A stretch of DNA of 64,000 bases, taken from positions 34,223-98,222 of the forward strand of contig CAYWMQ010000001.1 of the NCBI GenBank assembly GCA_964459635.1. The letters run 5' to 3'. A program made the position numbers and the translations under genes. Below the pieces are notes generated by a model. The model was given only the letters and a program-made list of their open reading frames with translations. It made no database searches and was not told the origin of the DNA. Source of the DNA: CAYWMQ01 sp964459635 (GTDB taxonomy: Bacteria > Patescibacteriota > Minisyncoccia > Phycocordibacterales > UBA12088). This document shows positions 32,301-38,542 of this stretch, piece by piece. Numbering within the stretch: the stretch's first letter is position 1; each line of letters starts with the position of its first letter.

Positions 32301-35300
32301 GGTACGGTGTCTGCCTTGTGCAACGGCTCAACGCAGGTCGTGCGTATGGTGATACAGGGCGGCAGCCCCCAGTCCACCTCGTGTGCGGCGGGTACCGGGG
32401 CATACCTCTTTACGGGAGTGAGCTACTCGCCCGGCGACGCAATAGTGGTATACCTCGATAACGCGGCAGCTAAAGCCGCAAACGTGACGGTGGACCCTGT
32501 CACGTCTATCGCCGATATGCATTTGTACGAGTCGCGCGTGGTGGTGCGGCACGAAGATACGAACGCGATCACCATAGCGGACCTCGCCGTATATGATAGC
32601 GATCAGGACACCGATATTCCGTTCGATGCGGATACCGGCAGCCCCAACACACTCACGTTGCCTGCAAACCGCAAGCTCATCGTGTGGAACGGCAAGACAT
32701 TCACTCCCGGCGGCAACGTGACACTTACTTCGGGGGGTAGCGGTACGGACTATGACGGTACACTTGAGCTCAGGGACAATGCGACGTACGTGTCATCGGC
32801 TTCGTCAGCGGAGACCATATCAGTGGGCGGGAGTTGGCTTACAGGTGCGAGTGCATCCTTTACCGCGGGTACAAGTACCGTGACCTTCACCGCGACCACG
32901 TCCGGCAAGGTGGTCAGTCCGGATCGGTCCGCGTTCAACAACCTCACCTTTAACGGCTCGGGCGGTGCTTGGACGTTCGCAGACCGCGACGCCACCACGA
33001 CCCGCAACTTCACGCTTACGGCGGGAAGCGTAACGCTTGGTACCTCGACGCTGGCGGTGGGCGGCTCGTTTGTGAACAGCGGCACGCTCTCCGCCGCATC
33101 GACGAGCATCAGGTTCAGTGCGGCGGCTCCCGCCACGGTCACGTTTGGCGGAGCAAGTGTGGGGAGCCTTACCTTTGCAGGTGCCGGGGCACACACCATA
33201 ACCGATACCAGCGCCACCTCGACAGGCTCTGTCTCGATCACGGCCGGCACGGTCGCACTGCCCACGAGTGTGTTTGCGGTGGCGAATGGGTTCTCCGCGC
33301 AGGGGGGCTCGTTCACACACGCGGGCACGTTGCGGCTCTATGGAACACTTGCGGCACAGACGCTGCGTGTGGGTGCTTCCACACTCAGGCACCTTCTTAT
33401 TGACGGCTCGGGTTCGTGGGCGTTTGCAGACACCGCGGCCACCACAACAGGGACGACCACAGTGCGTGCGGGGGCCCTGACTGCGCCATCGCAAACCTTT
33501 GCCATCGGCGGCAGCTTCACGAACAGCGCCACGTATAACAGCAATGGCGGCACCATGCGCTTCTACGCAACCACCACAGGACAAACCATTTCTGTCGGGG
33601 GCGCACTGCTGGCGAACGTCATCATTTCCGGCACGGGAGGTGGGTGGACAGTGGCCACGTCGGCGACTACGACGGGAGCGTTTCGGCTGCAGACGGCAAC
33701 AGCGTTTGAGATGGCGAGCAGCACAGCTCTTGAAGTGCAAGGACAATTTGAGAATACCGTGGGAGGCGCGGCCACCAACTGGACTGATTCGCGCTTGTAC
33801 CTGAACGCCTCAGGGACAAGTTATGCGGTAAACGGTAAGTCATCGACCGGGGATACGTACGCGTTCTTGACACTCGGCCCGAATACCGACGTCTCCATGT
33901 GGAACTCATCCGCCGCCACCACGACGGTGCATGCGTCAAGCTCGCTGTACGCAATGGATCACGCGGGTGTCGATGGCTCGCTCTATATTTGGGGCGAGTA
34001 CGTGCGGAGTGCGGGCGCTGAGTATTGGAGCTATGCGACGGACTTTGACGGTGCCGCGCTTGGCGGCAGCGCACGTGCCGTTTCAGTGCGCGTTGCCTCA
34101 AGCAGTACATTGACGTTTACGGGCGGCTCGCTTGATATGGTGGGTAGCACAGGCGCCACCACGTCCGTCGCGGTGATAGGTACGGGTGCGTACAGCATCG
34201 TAAAGTCGGGCGGATCGCTCAACGCACAATACTACTCGTTCCGCAATCTCACGTCTCAAGGTCTCGTACTCAGTAACGCCATTACGGTGACGTCGCTCTC
34301 GTATGGAGACTTTGAACTCTCAACACCAAACGGTGTTCTCCTCCAGGTGGCTTCGAGTACCATTGACCAAAACCCGACCAAGACCATTGTGGGTAATCGC
34401 TTTGCGTCCACGTCCGGGATTACGGGCACGAACGTGAAGGTGAACGGTACCACCGCGAATTTCTGGGACTTCCAAAGCCACTACGGCGAGATCGACGGTG
34501 AATCGTACGACGATGATGGTGTGGATGCGTGCGGTGCGGTGCGCTGGGATGATAGTACGTGTCTTGAGGTATCTCAGGCGCATTTCCGCTTCAGGAACGA
34601 TGATGGTGGCGGTGGTGCGCCGGACAGTGAATGGTACAACGCAGACTGGAGCAAGCGTGTGCGGCTGAACGTGAGAAACCAGAATGGTACGACGCTCACT
34701 GACGTACCCGTGCGCATGGAGCTTCCGTACGACTCCGACATGCAGTCCAACTGGAACGATATCCGGTTCACCGATGCTTCCGGTACCACGTCGCTCCCCT
34801 ACTTTGTGGAGCGCTACACAACGAGCGCCACGGCCACCATTTGGGTCAAGGTGCCGAGTATTCCCGCAAACGGCTATGCATCCCTGTATGCCTACTATGG
34901 CAACGCGTTTGCCGCAAACGACGAGAGCGGGGCGAATACATTCAGTAGCTTCGATGACTTTGAGGACGACAGCATCTCTGAGTACTCGGGCGATACGGGC
35001 GTCTTTGATGTTGTTGCGGACTCAGGTGCAGAAGGCAGCTACATCCTCAAGGCTGGTGCGGGATATGAAAACGACCAAACAACGGACGGCATATACCGCA
35101 CCGGCACCACATTCGGGCAAGGCAGTACGGTGCGCTTCCTGCAGTACGTAGACGCAACAAAAGACGATGAGCCATGCGCACTTTTTGGCGTGCAGAGTCC
35201 CGGCTCCAACAATCAAAACTATGCCGTGTGTCTCGACCAGTATCCGAGTGACAGGCTGGTGCTTGCGAAGAATGTATCCTCCAACGATGGCTCCGGCACC

Positions 35301-36845
35301 GTGCTGGCTTCCTCGTCCATTGCGTGGTCGAGCGCATGGTACACCGTGGAAGTGGATTGGTTTACGAACAACAGCATCTACGTGTCGGTGTACAACAGCT
35401 CCGGTTCGCTCGTAGCCACCACGACCGCGTCGGACGCAAGCTACGCCTCGGGAGGGATGGGCTTCTCGTTCTGGTACCAGAGCGGTGGTTGGGACTTCTA
35501 CACGGCACGCCCATACGCGGCGGTTGAACCGACACTTTCATCTATCGGACTCGAGCAAGGGAAGAGTGGTGCAAGTTGGAAGGCGGCACAGGATGTGTCC
35601 GTCACACAAGACCAAGGTTTGCCGTTCCGAGTGCGTTTCTCCGTTGAGAACTCTGGGCCGACGATATATGGCAAACAGTGGCGCTTGCAGTATGCCGACA
35701 AGACCGGGTACGGTACGTGTAACGCAGTGCCGGAAGTATCGTTCAATGATGTACCGACCGTCTCAAACTGCGGCACGAACGCCATCTGCATGACCACCAC
35801 TTCACAGTATGCGGACGGCGATGCGACACAGGAGCTCTTAACATCAACGACGTTCTACCGGTACGCGGGCGGTAAGCTCATCGAGAGTCCGAGCAATCAG
35901 ACCGCATCATCTAGCTTGGGGCAGGGAGAGCTCACCGAAGTGGAGTACGCGATAGAGCTTACCCAGAACGCGGTATCGAATGCATACTGTATGCGCGTGT
36001 CGGACGGGGGTGTCGAGCTTGACTCGTATCAAACACTCGCGGAAGTCACCGCGAACTATGGGCCGCAGATCACGAGTTGGAGTCTCAATGGAGATGAGCC
36101 CATAGCGCTCACGGAAGGACAAACCACATCCGTGCAGGCGACCGGCACCATCACAGATCTTAACGGATTTGAGGACTTGCTGTACGCTACCGGCACCATA
36201 TATAGAAGTGCGCTTGGGGCAAACTGTGGTGCCGATCTCAACAATTGCTACCAGCTCTCCTCGCTTTCGTGTCCGCTCGAAAACTGCGATGGCACGTCGT
36301 GCGACGTGACGTGTACTGCCGATATTCAGTACTTTGCCGAGCCGACCGATCCGGGCGCTCCGCACGAGGCGCAGAGCTGGCTTGCCAAGGTCTTTGTGGT
36401 GGACCTCACGGGCAACGAGGCAAGCTCGACAGCGCCCGGCGTTGATATGCTCACGATGCGCGCGGTGTCCGTTACCACCGGTGGCATAGGGTACGGCTCA
36501 CTCCAGGTCAACTCAGACACGGGTTCGTATAACGCCACTTCCACGTTGCGTAACACCGGCAACACGGGGGTGGACATAGATATCGAAGGAGCGGACTTGA
36601 CTGCGGGCGCAAGTACCATCCCCGCTGCAAATCAGAAGTTCGCCACGTCCACCTTTACATACTCCGCGTGCGCCATTTGTACCGCACTCTCCGGCACTGT
36701 AAGCGATTACGAGCTTGATCTGCCCAAGCCCACCAGTACCTCCACTCCCGTGACCGATGATCTCTACTGGGGCATCTACGTGCCTTCAAACGCTGCCGGC
36801 CTGACCCACAACGGGCAAAACACATTCTATCCGATTAGTGATTAG
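17397..36845 (+). CDS. Giant beta-rich surface protein (DUF2341-like, Ig/FN3-like, propeller-like and beta-helix-like repeats)
   Basis: 6,482 residues from GTG 17397, but probably continuous with the frame at 16758. Order by nucleotide: beta domain 17570-17940; acidic Cys-containing linker 18280-18620; first DUF2341-like domain 18880-19190 (ends SIFAYYGND); Ig-like region to 20600; three repeats of about 107 residues 20680-21660; Ig/FN3-like repeats at 21670, 24300 and 25100 (each ends in YWWRVRAKD or a close form and is followed by WFQTT); two propeller-like regions 22120-23430 and 25530-26800 (repeated WNG..W units); beta-helix-like repeats 27600-34560 including three units of about 2.3 kb; second DUF2341 domain 34627-34935 (SLYAYYGNA); a concanavalin-like domain 34940-35545; a Cys-containing end 36100-36820 shared with the protein at 47403. 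Probably an adhesin or stalk for contact with another cell or a surface. Without the upstream part it has no signal peptide. Confidence 0.85.
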   Translation: MQNIAPVDAVIEGVEYAEPAPGETASGAEVAPEAERGADASSAETRARQADEDVRVCTVLDIPCHTIRYDGFDIGSVLADHTVREYTLRLSLGARVEGESFTPDKLLVRYMSAGTWHIAGEVVIDRELSNFDSGGHFSFPLPGLTAWDSLADLAVELEYVRHGTAETEFYVDSVWVDARYAVVDEGEELQLAPNILPELAVLEDSRRPDMLLVGDERITLPRTDAVPGDELVIRSDHDVYDGLTRVRSYLSVTNHGDTEMYADLVVRTGRHAEVVGLRERVRAVPQSTLVPEYSDVAYLCEGGWQPGSMSQGVAAPSDVPADTNTTDGEEVEDGTASSSVSMTEALVSDGTGSATLDDVGPDASGETADSEGEPYTCAATGEERVCSSLNDDETNCIAEEERISTTEEVAYREGWQPVGLRPYRERTSFWQRVLRSEATTTSELPNAVEAEERVRLAPRETRFFAVDVEVGVQRAGEFAFELRAGDTHAERRMWWRSGYSRRVPLTVPRVESEAPEVPLLYRVRIEENDVPGFFTTARLDGGDVRFYDAALRLELPSKVVSFSYVEQAAEYLVELGESSTQASSSIFAYYGNDTVMEASRMRAPSQTDTPIEYVRAAESATGALVSVTSLRDGNTMRTGAGGTEVTLHEGEALDMVLGEEPLYARGPLLIRPADTVSSKEMRAFALTLPAHTYSLAQGTSSLTYVVERYASTSPELRFGDVEELPVPAVGIFEPLSFTDQLSRILYLRSLTGPAYHDFLEELRDFELGDEVVFKLRYKPQRWGITRFFRGLVRDRLATVAGVRLLYGGEVLTDARFDVSYGAEGEWTIKLTEAPRSLVPGKYSVELTIDEVGELYTDTFDFYFGVLAVNTPEATYETGSVAEFHMAALDDRGDTICDAELRLLITPPSGLAEEIPVERSTTCGPNNVTDEPDYRALYRLRESGTYDLVLTHVNREGEIVHQVRDAVHAAERMPYTIERAGATRIWPKAPYTMHLTVSAREDWSGTLVEALPRDFVVTDAGGGESSVWGGAKRLSWELTLAAGESVTLSYEYDAPDRSPYLYLLGPAELRVGEQAAYREAKSWKLASDALGQYTESYVTFTPTVNDTWTTIDLSGAPYSIPANAILEIAISNVDTGNEAYGGVRSGASTTLDRRVRIHEAEPSGSDVTTMFVQASATSSIQYYSDDTNDIRFTILGYWTSGTYTERWSVFGPAANNWTTDWNLNTYGVADGNVAEIVLVNTDGSNEYAAGVRTLGSTLTREVTIHEPEQGGVDTATMLVRASTSNATIRYRNANAAIDFYVAGFFSTLPTGLEYYERWDDLGGPASANTWTDRRLDDITVPNSAIADVAYANTAADDTTVTIGVRANGSSLSRTAELHEAEAGGQNHARSHVTAGSDASSTIEYFTGNTAYDSFRLAGYWAAANYPPDAPTLHDIPFDNEKTGSSTPYFEFTASDPDGSSDIVYQVQWDDDADLDASPLGDRSSDNETGCSPNCFANTVSGGDTSPFTEGQRIRFSIQSALTSGTTYYWRVRAKDSSGSNIYSEWTEVRSFTYVADTNPKAWYQTADAQFDGGTFSGAETYGANSVRLATTPPVGAMVAYGEGTVATPRYQIWNGTAWGGELSAQSATGRISWTVLRAAPTRDEYVLVTQTATGTVLAQVYNGTSGTWGNARVMTSAAPSADRRAVDVAYRGLSGEAVVTYCDGDTDPSTNIWNGTNWSATTTLDTQFNSACNWVALAASDASDEIAAVVQADSTNTTSDFEAQILTGTTWGNSYTGGSNTAGEEFLERMSIAYEESGTEAVVVVGNGGTASFVSAVWNTTAQTWTANANRGTQDDFEWSEFAVDDGSDNLGLCYIDEDNQVHIAKWNGTSNTWDAYDAAGDQIDTGGKANGTTDYHARPVTCRYETTAGRDGYLMVPYSDTTNARYRVWSTSLTVEQSISTIEDSWTVSSARTGDGLILTLWRDDTNDRFDFSYWNGNSWSARAALESSMADDTEPYAEPAMIAAQRFQASAGSIVSPIIDFDSVPGQSSWGELLWTTTEPSGTDVVMQVYYATTTAVCNVLVPDAALAGNSTGFQATSSPLNLSGLSTSTYNMLCLKASLSSQSSQSSTLDEWTVSWVRQPFLTQTAYRWYANTDANTPTDVWPVGSNSVAENEAISTAFAPNVGDVLRLRLGMLDSNVTLAASSTAFTLQWAEGVSCSASMDWQDVGASGSSVAWRGYDNASVSDGATLSSRLLSTTDVSFSYEEVNDTATNTSALAPTEEAEFDFVLQHNATSSTNYCFRLINDDGLPINQYDRYPQLITNAPPSTPVLATPFTYEALASTTPWFTFVAEDIKGDDIHYEIEIDDDPAFGSPLTRNSADHFNEFVNTVTPADKSPFTSGEQVRFVPTTALTDNTTYWWRVHARDPSGSNDWSDWSVAWSFTASSTVSISTWFQTTYEQFEENDHENTEATVSDDVALIPSNTLGTTTAPGIKFAWKTTGNAWGSLSWTENETTGTLRTRVQYNNNGIWELIPDSVLSGNSVGFAAGPVSLLGLDPTLYSEIRPVAYLQDVSGSPRLLDWTLSWGLAVEQPTLTSPFDNEKVATVTPSFTFRSTDPQGNDLTYEIQWSATPDFAASTTRTSGTHTGFTNTASSTDTSPFLEDNIIRFTVQGADALTNGATYWWRVRAKDPGGGDTWSVWSPIRSLTVDTSITVSTWFQTTDEQFDTDFLTDLETYGSDQVRITSTIREALVAYAEGVVQTPRYRLWNGNAWGTEKSAANIGERIYWIRTAAGPARDEYAMVTGGLSGAVKAQVYNGTTGQWGDLVDMSTPAATNRRGFDVAYESVSGRAMAAACRGADAVYRTWDGASWSATSTINLGFTQNCEWLTLASDPTSNEIILAARANTANTPYAFEAQVWNGSAWGNSTAQGLMESTDAENIGMAVAYEESGDQALFVTSNGTNANFHWRTWNGAWSGTSSTTTVDDLETPKIAQDAGSDALGLCYITNLNSMYYMRWDGSKFVSAPTQFSADSNSKDGGHAFDCAYETTAGRDGYLMMPYTDGTLGYYRFHNTSTGLSAEAALSSVTDSWSVESVRTGDGLILAVFWDDANTQFDFSYWNGTAPWSARQTLETNVSTIVNPIVPVSLTPRRYTSFTSGTLVSDPIHFSDGTGPRWGVASSTDTTPGASEIRYQFEHSTDNGETWALIPDSALPGNSVGTTSNTVDLSALSYTTYDVIRYVANFACVSGDCPILHDWTIAWSEGLKVSGTAKGYDESTNVTSGTVAVAVNGAVQTGKTASISGGTWQINNVTMFPGDTVHVWIQGAADANEAAAVFRYDGVGDTTGVELFERHLTIGSHDATTTTNAHIALYDNSASGNEDLFFEVDSGNDLTVCSVGACSDAELFVAQGYTYRPDSASGGNVSTHDMEIAGTLTADGNTLTVSGSWENRGIFTANSSSVILRATSSQETLSSVGATTSAFNILTLGQTSGNATWTLAGPLEVDGNCTLSYGTLNGSTSALFLGGNFSLAAGTTFLKSTGTTTFDGTGVAVITDATAAKQDLGKVAASGTSKTVRLGSALKLTDLTIYTGNTFDVSSNNYALEVRGDFRNSDSFSARAGTVTMTATTTGRTLVPGNSPLYDLTFQGVGGNWAFGQPLVTVQNNLTIATGTVTLATGTTTVSGSLSNSGTLVHNNGTLELTGSGSKTLTQGGSPLYNLTVNGAGAWSWTEQNATSSGSTRILNGTLTMPAETYAVGKSFVNAGGTVAPNGGTLRFTSNVAETVQANGSALYGLTFDGAGGTFALADTNLVASGTVRFVAGTTTLPSGTMTVSGSWVTTGGTWNANGGTVLFNSAATGRTVTTGTNNFASVTFNSAVGGWSIDSHATSTGAWSLLAAQSYTVASGNTMAVGGAFVNNVPGATTWTGSTLALSSGTSYTVGSSSQAAETYGTLRIGANTDVKFWQSSAASYAVDSTGSLYSQDHAAQNGDLYIWGEYVRTSGTEHWSYATDFDGTDIGGSPRQVDVRFASGASAQFTGATLSLRGDAAATTTLANQGSGSYRLQLTGSTLLAEYFSVANTDADGLALMASTTVNYLRDGTFTLDTQGGSMLTLASTTIDKNPLLQPDRLSFGTSTGISTGYNVTASGTASSYWWFKNTSGNYDGESYDNDPVAGAGSIRWDDSGFTINVSGTVYTGEGAGVPAYCNGSTQVLRLVVQGVTTYDTSCAAGTGAFTFSGVTYSGDVTFMAFLNGTSGRGATVSRTPQGNIAGFDLYQDRVIVRHEDTAALSIANMLLYDADQDLDIPFDAEAGSLTVSPETGLHVWAAKTFAPSGNVTLQSGGSGAVQDGTLRLASGSVFTAAGSESHSIGGSWIANTGATFTAANSTVNFTATTTGKTIAPSGSFHNLSFTGLNGGWSVASSTQVANNLAVSAGTVSGTGNVTVDLGAFSGNGSVTMTGGTVTVNKGGNFGGNSTWTFNNLTLGDGTSGTTAKVGSGDIAVSGALTVSANHILEAGSYTWTLTGSGAVLLVPGTFTAQTSTTTFAGTGAMTVPALTYHNLVLAPTAAGSPTYTLAAGSLTANTVTVGNGTHPVTVQVNTNDPLITVAGTFRNRTNATYQAASANDLMIAGSYINEGTFTANGGGVVMNSADTGELVTPGASSFHHLTFNHASGGWTITGNATTTGNFTLTAASNFTQASGSTLRVEGIFLNSVGGGATTWSGTTLALYSGTSYSMNTKTTEGDTYGTLSVGTNTDVAMWNSTSSSYSISPSGSLYSQDHNSVDGALYIWGDYTRTSGTEHWSYATDFDGTDISGTPRQAKVYLAEGASTTLSAGTWNILGTSGATTTIQNQGSGVYGLKVAGGTFNAQYYRVRNVNALGLEFAGTPTVTSLSDGDLELGITGGAMLTIPASVITTNPVKTWYRVSFATSSGVTSGRNATSSGTTASSWRFTPALGNYYGEAYDGDPAGDPGYLIWDDSNAQVSIGGNVYSNETGTVSALCNGSTQVVRMVIQGGSPQSTSCAAGTGAYLFTGVSYSPGDAIVVYLDNAAAKAANVTVDPVTSIADMHLYESRVVVRHEDTNAITIADLAVYDSDQDTDIPFDADTGSPNTLTLPANRKLIVWNGKTFTPGGNVTLTSGGSGTDYDGTLELRDNATYVSSASSAETISVGGSWLTGASASFTAGTSTVTFTATTSGKVVSPDRSAFNNLTFNGSGGAWTFADRDATTTRNFTLTAGSVTLGTSTLAVGGSFVNSGTLSAASTSIRFSAAAPATVTFGGASVGSLTFAGAGAHTITDTSATSTGSVSITAGTVALPTSVFAVANGFSAQGGSFTHAGTLRLYGTLAAQTLRVGASTLRHLLIDGSGSWAFADTAATTTGTTTVRAGALTAPSQTFAIGGSFTNSATYNSNGGTMRFYATTTGQTISVGGALLANVIISGTGGGWTVATSATTTGAFRLQTATAFEMASSTALEVQGQFENTVGGAATNWTDSRLYLNASGTSYAVNGKSSTGDTYAFLTLGPNTDVSMWNSSAATTTVHASSSLYAMDHAGVDGSLYIWGEYVRSAGAEYWSYATDFDGAALGGSARAVSVRVASSSTLTFTGGSLDMVGSTGATTSVAVIGTGAYSIVKSGGSLNAQYYSFRNLTSQGLVLSNAITVTSLSYGDFELSTPNGVLLQVASSTIDQNPTKTIVGNRFASTSGITGTNVKVNGTTANFWDFQSHYGEIDGESYDDDGVDACGAVRWDDSTCLEVSQAHFRFRNDDGGGGAPDSEWYNADWSKRVRLNVRNQNGTTLTDVPVRMELPYDSDMQSNWNDIRFTDASGTTSLPYFVERYTTSATATIWVKVPSIPANGYASLYAYYGNAFAANDESGANTFSSFDDFEDDSISEYSGDTGVFDVVADSGAEGSYILKAGAGYENDQTTDGIYRTGTTFGQGSTVRFLQYVDATKDDEPCALFGVQSPGSNNQNYAVCLDQYPSDRLVLAKNVSSNDGSGTVLASSSIAWSSAWYTVEVDWFTNNSIYVSVYNSSGSLVATTTASDASYASGGMGFSFWYQSGGWDFYTARPYAAVEPTLSSIGLEQGKSGASWKAAQDVSVTQDQGLPFRVRFSVENSGPTIYGKQWRLQYADKTGYGTCNAVPEVSFNDVPTVSNCGTNAICMTTTSQYADGDATQELLTSTTFYRYAGGKLIESPSNQTASSSLGQGELTEVEYAIELTQNAVSNAYCMRVSDGGVELDSYQTLAEVTANYGPQITSWSLNGDEPIALTEGQTTSVQATGTITDLNGFEDLLYATGTIYRSALGANCGADLNNCYQLSSLSCPLENCDGTSCDVTCTADIQYFAEPTDPGAPHEAQSWLAKVFVVDLTGNEASSTAPGVDMLTMRAVSVTTGGIGYGSLQVNSDTGSYNATSTLRNTGNTGVDIDIEGADLTAGASTIPAANQKFATSTFTYSACAICTALSGTVSDYELDLPKPTSTSTPVTDDLYWGIYVPSNAAGLTHNGQNTFYPISD
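20680..21660 (+). repeat. Three tandem repeats of about 107 residues in the giant protein
   Basis: Units begin near 20680, 21001 and 21334. Each has an aromatic start (for example TERWSVFGPAANNW), a GVR..GS.L.R......E middle and a ...D...F...GYW end. Confidence 0.75.
29060..34560 (+). repeat. Three large tandem units (about 2.3 kb) in the giant protein
   Basis: Landmark motifs recur near 29060, 31445 and 33750: TTW.G..L.L.SGTSY, then DLYIWGEYVRTSGTEHW at 29300 with close forms near 31676 and 33979, then a beta segment and D..V.G....I.WDDS. Spacing is about 2,385 and 2,305 nt. Between them lie beta-helix-like units with T....GSW and ATTTGKTI patterns. Confidence 0.75.
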
Positions 36846-36903
36846 CTTTTGGCGGAGCGAACATGCACAGGCTCCTCATGCTCATCTAACACACCTTATC
36901 TTT

Positions 36904-37587
36904 ATGCGCTTACTCACCATTGCTCTCGTACTTTTCGCGCTCGCGGGAGCGGCTGCGTACATGTGGCACTACTATGGCGGCTTCGCAGGTGATGATGCGG
37001 GCGCGGTGATGTTCATAAATGCGTATGGTGAGTATGCAGACGTGGCGCAGCGCGCCGATGCGCTCACGCATGCACCCACCGTGGAGGAGAACACTTCGCG
37101 GAGCGACCTGTATGCTTCGCTTGCCGCCATGCTCACCGAAGCCCAAGCGGATGATGTGCGCGAAGTGCGGGCACGTGCGGCATTTGCGCAGCTTGATCAG
37201 CTCAAGCGGGAGGTTGATGCGGCGCAAGCGGCGCAAGCGGATCTGCTCGCCGCACAAGAAGCGATGGGAGAAGCTGCGCGGGCGCTCAAGAGTGCGCGTT
37301 TGCGCGTGCGGGCGCAAGAGATCGTGGAAGCTGCCGGTGTGCGCAGTGCGGTATCAGCCAAGATCACCGGTCTGCTTTCGCACGCGAACGATGAGTCATA
37401 CGCCATCATTACCAGGGTCCTGGAGGAGAAGGGGGCACTTTCACAGGAGCATATCATTCGTATCAACAGCATTACCACGGCAGCTGAGACGCGCCATGAT
37501 GAGCTTACAGCTGCGTACGATGAACTCGTTCGCGCGGAAGAGCTCATACAAAGCTCGTTTGCCGCCTTTGTAGCGGAGGCGCTGTAG
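36904..37587 (+). CDS. Membrane-anchored helical protein of unknown function
   Basis: 227 residues from ATG 36904 (the frame opens at 36838, inside the end of the giant gene, but residues before the ATG are not signal-like). One N-terminal span (about 2-20, LLTIALVLFALAGAAAYMWH), then about 180 mostly helical residues with coiled-coil character (DQLKREVDAAQAAQADLLAA). Family not recognised. It is 58 nt downstream of the giant surface-protein gene and may be cotranscribed. The helical part is probably extracytoplasmic if the N-terminal span is a type II anchor. No Shine-Dalgarno visible. Confidence 0.65.
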   Translation: MRLLTIALVLFALAGAAAYMWHYYGGFAGDDAGAVMFINAYGEYADVAQRADALTHAPTVEENTSRSDLYASLAAMLTEAQADDVREVRARAAFAQLDQLKREVDAAQAAQADLLAAQEAMGEAARALKSARLRVRAQEIVEAAGVRSAVSAKITGLLSHANDESYAIITRVLEEKGALSQEHIIRINSITTAAETRHDELTAAYDELVRAEELIQSSFAAFVAEAL

Positions 37588-37634
37588 ATTCTCCACAGTG
37601 TACCTGCCGTGTCGCGCGGCCCACGTGCTATATA

Positions 37635-37640
37635 TATAGT
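37635..37640 (+). promoter_or_regulatory. -10 element TATAGT
   Basis: TATAGT, inside the run tatatatagtatag, lies 14 nt before ATG 37655 and would give a leader of about 7 nt. Confidence 0.4.
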
Positions 37641-37654
37641 ATAGGTTCACCATC

Positions 37655-38542
37655 ATGACCCGGGCTTCCACAATCTTCGCGGTGTGTACGGGAGGCGCTG
37701 CGCTTTTCTTTGCCCTTACAGCCCCGCTTACACGGCATATGCGTACGCATGACCATCCGGTGTTGGCAGCGGTATCTGTGGCGCACACCGCAGAGTCGCG
37801 CGTAGCACCTTCGCGTACACCTGTCCACGTCGGAGTGGTAAGGGACAGGCCCGCCAGTACCGCGCGGTCCGAGGAAGCAGCGGCGGGGCGTGTGCTACAG
37901 GTATGCCCGTACGAACCGGATGAGAAAGTGTATATAGTACACTTAGCAGAGCAGGATGCGCCACCGCTCAGGGCGGACGGAAGCAGGGCTGAGGCCGAGC
38001 GTGTACAAGCACTGCACGTGCCGCCGGGGGTGTATGATGTTGAAACATACACGCTTCGGTTTGGCTCGACTACCGCTTCCATGCGTCTTGAGCGCTGGTA
38101 CATGCGCATGTATGCAGCGGATGGGACGTTGCTCGCGTACTCATCCACTACGCGCGACCTTGCAGACGAAGAGCAGGCCGCGCAAGAAGCGTTGGGTGCG
38201 CCGCTTGTGCTCACCGCCACCACCACGAGCGTGCGTGCGCGCCATGCCGGATACAGTAGCGGCGAGCCCGCGTTCGTCGTGCCAGTGTGTGCCCGACTCA
38301 CCCCTCACGCGAGCGGCACGGCCTCTTCTTTTGTGCGGGCAGAAGAGGGCCACTCTATGCCGCAGGAAGCGCAGCCCGCACTTGCGGTGCGTGCCGCAGT
38401 GTCCGAGGTGACTGACATGCCGCCTTTGTACAGTATGGGCACGGCGCTCACGTTCGTGCTGTCACTTATTGCCCTTTCCGCTTTTTTGGCACCCGTCAAC
38501 GCTCGCGCAACGCCGCTTGCCGAGCGTACCTCAGACGATTAG
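37655..38542 (+). CDS. Hypothetical exported protein with terminal membrane spans
   Basis: 295 residues. Hydrophobic segments at about 5-24 (signal or anchor) and about 262-281 (C-terminal anchor), the latter followed by a short Arg-containing end. The exported middle has a recognisable beta segment at about 80-215 with VCPYEPDEKVYIVHL and YDVETYTLRFGST; three Cys are present. Family not recognised. The stop codon overlaps the stop codon of the convergent trehalase gene by two bases (38540-38541), leaving no room for a terminator between them. Confidence 0.6.
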   Translation: MTRASTIFAVCTGGAALFFALTAPLTRHMRTHDHPVLAAVSVAHTAESRVAPSRTPVHVGVVRDRPASTARSEEAAAGRVLQVCPYEPDEKVYIVHLAEQDAPPLRADGSRAEAERVQALHVPPGVYDVETYTLRFGSTTASMRLERWYMRMYAADGTLLAYSSTTRDLADEEQAAQEALGAPLVLTATTTSVRARHAGYSSGEPAFVVPVCARLTPHASGTASSFVRAEEGHSMPQEAQPALAVRAAVSEVTDMPPLYSMGTALTFVLSLIALSAFLAPVNARATPLAERTSDD

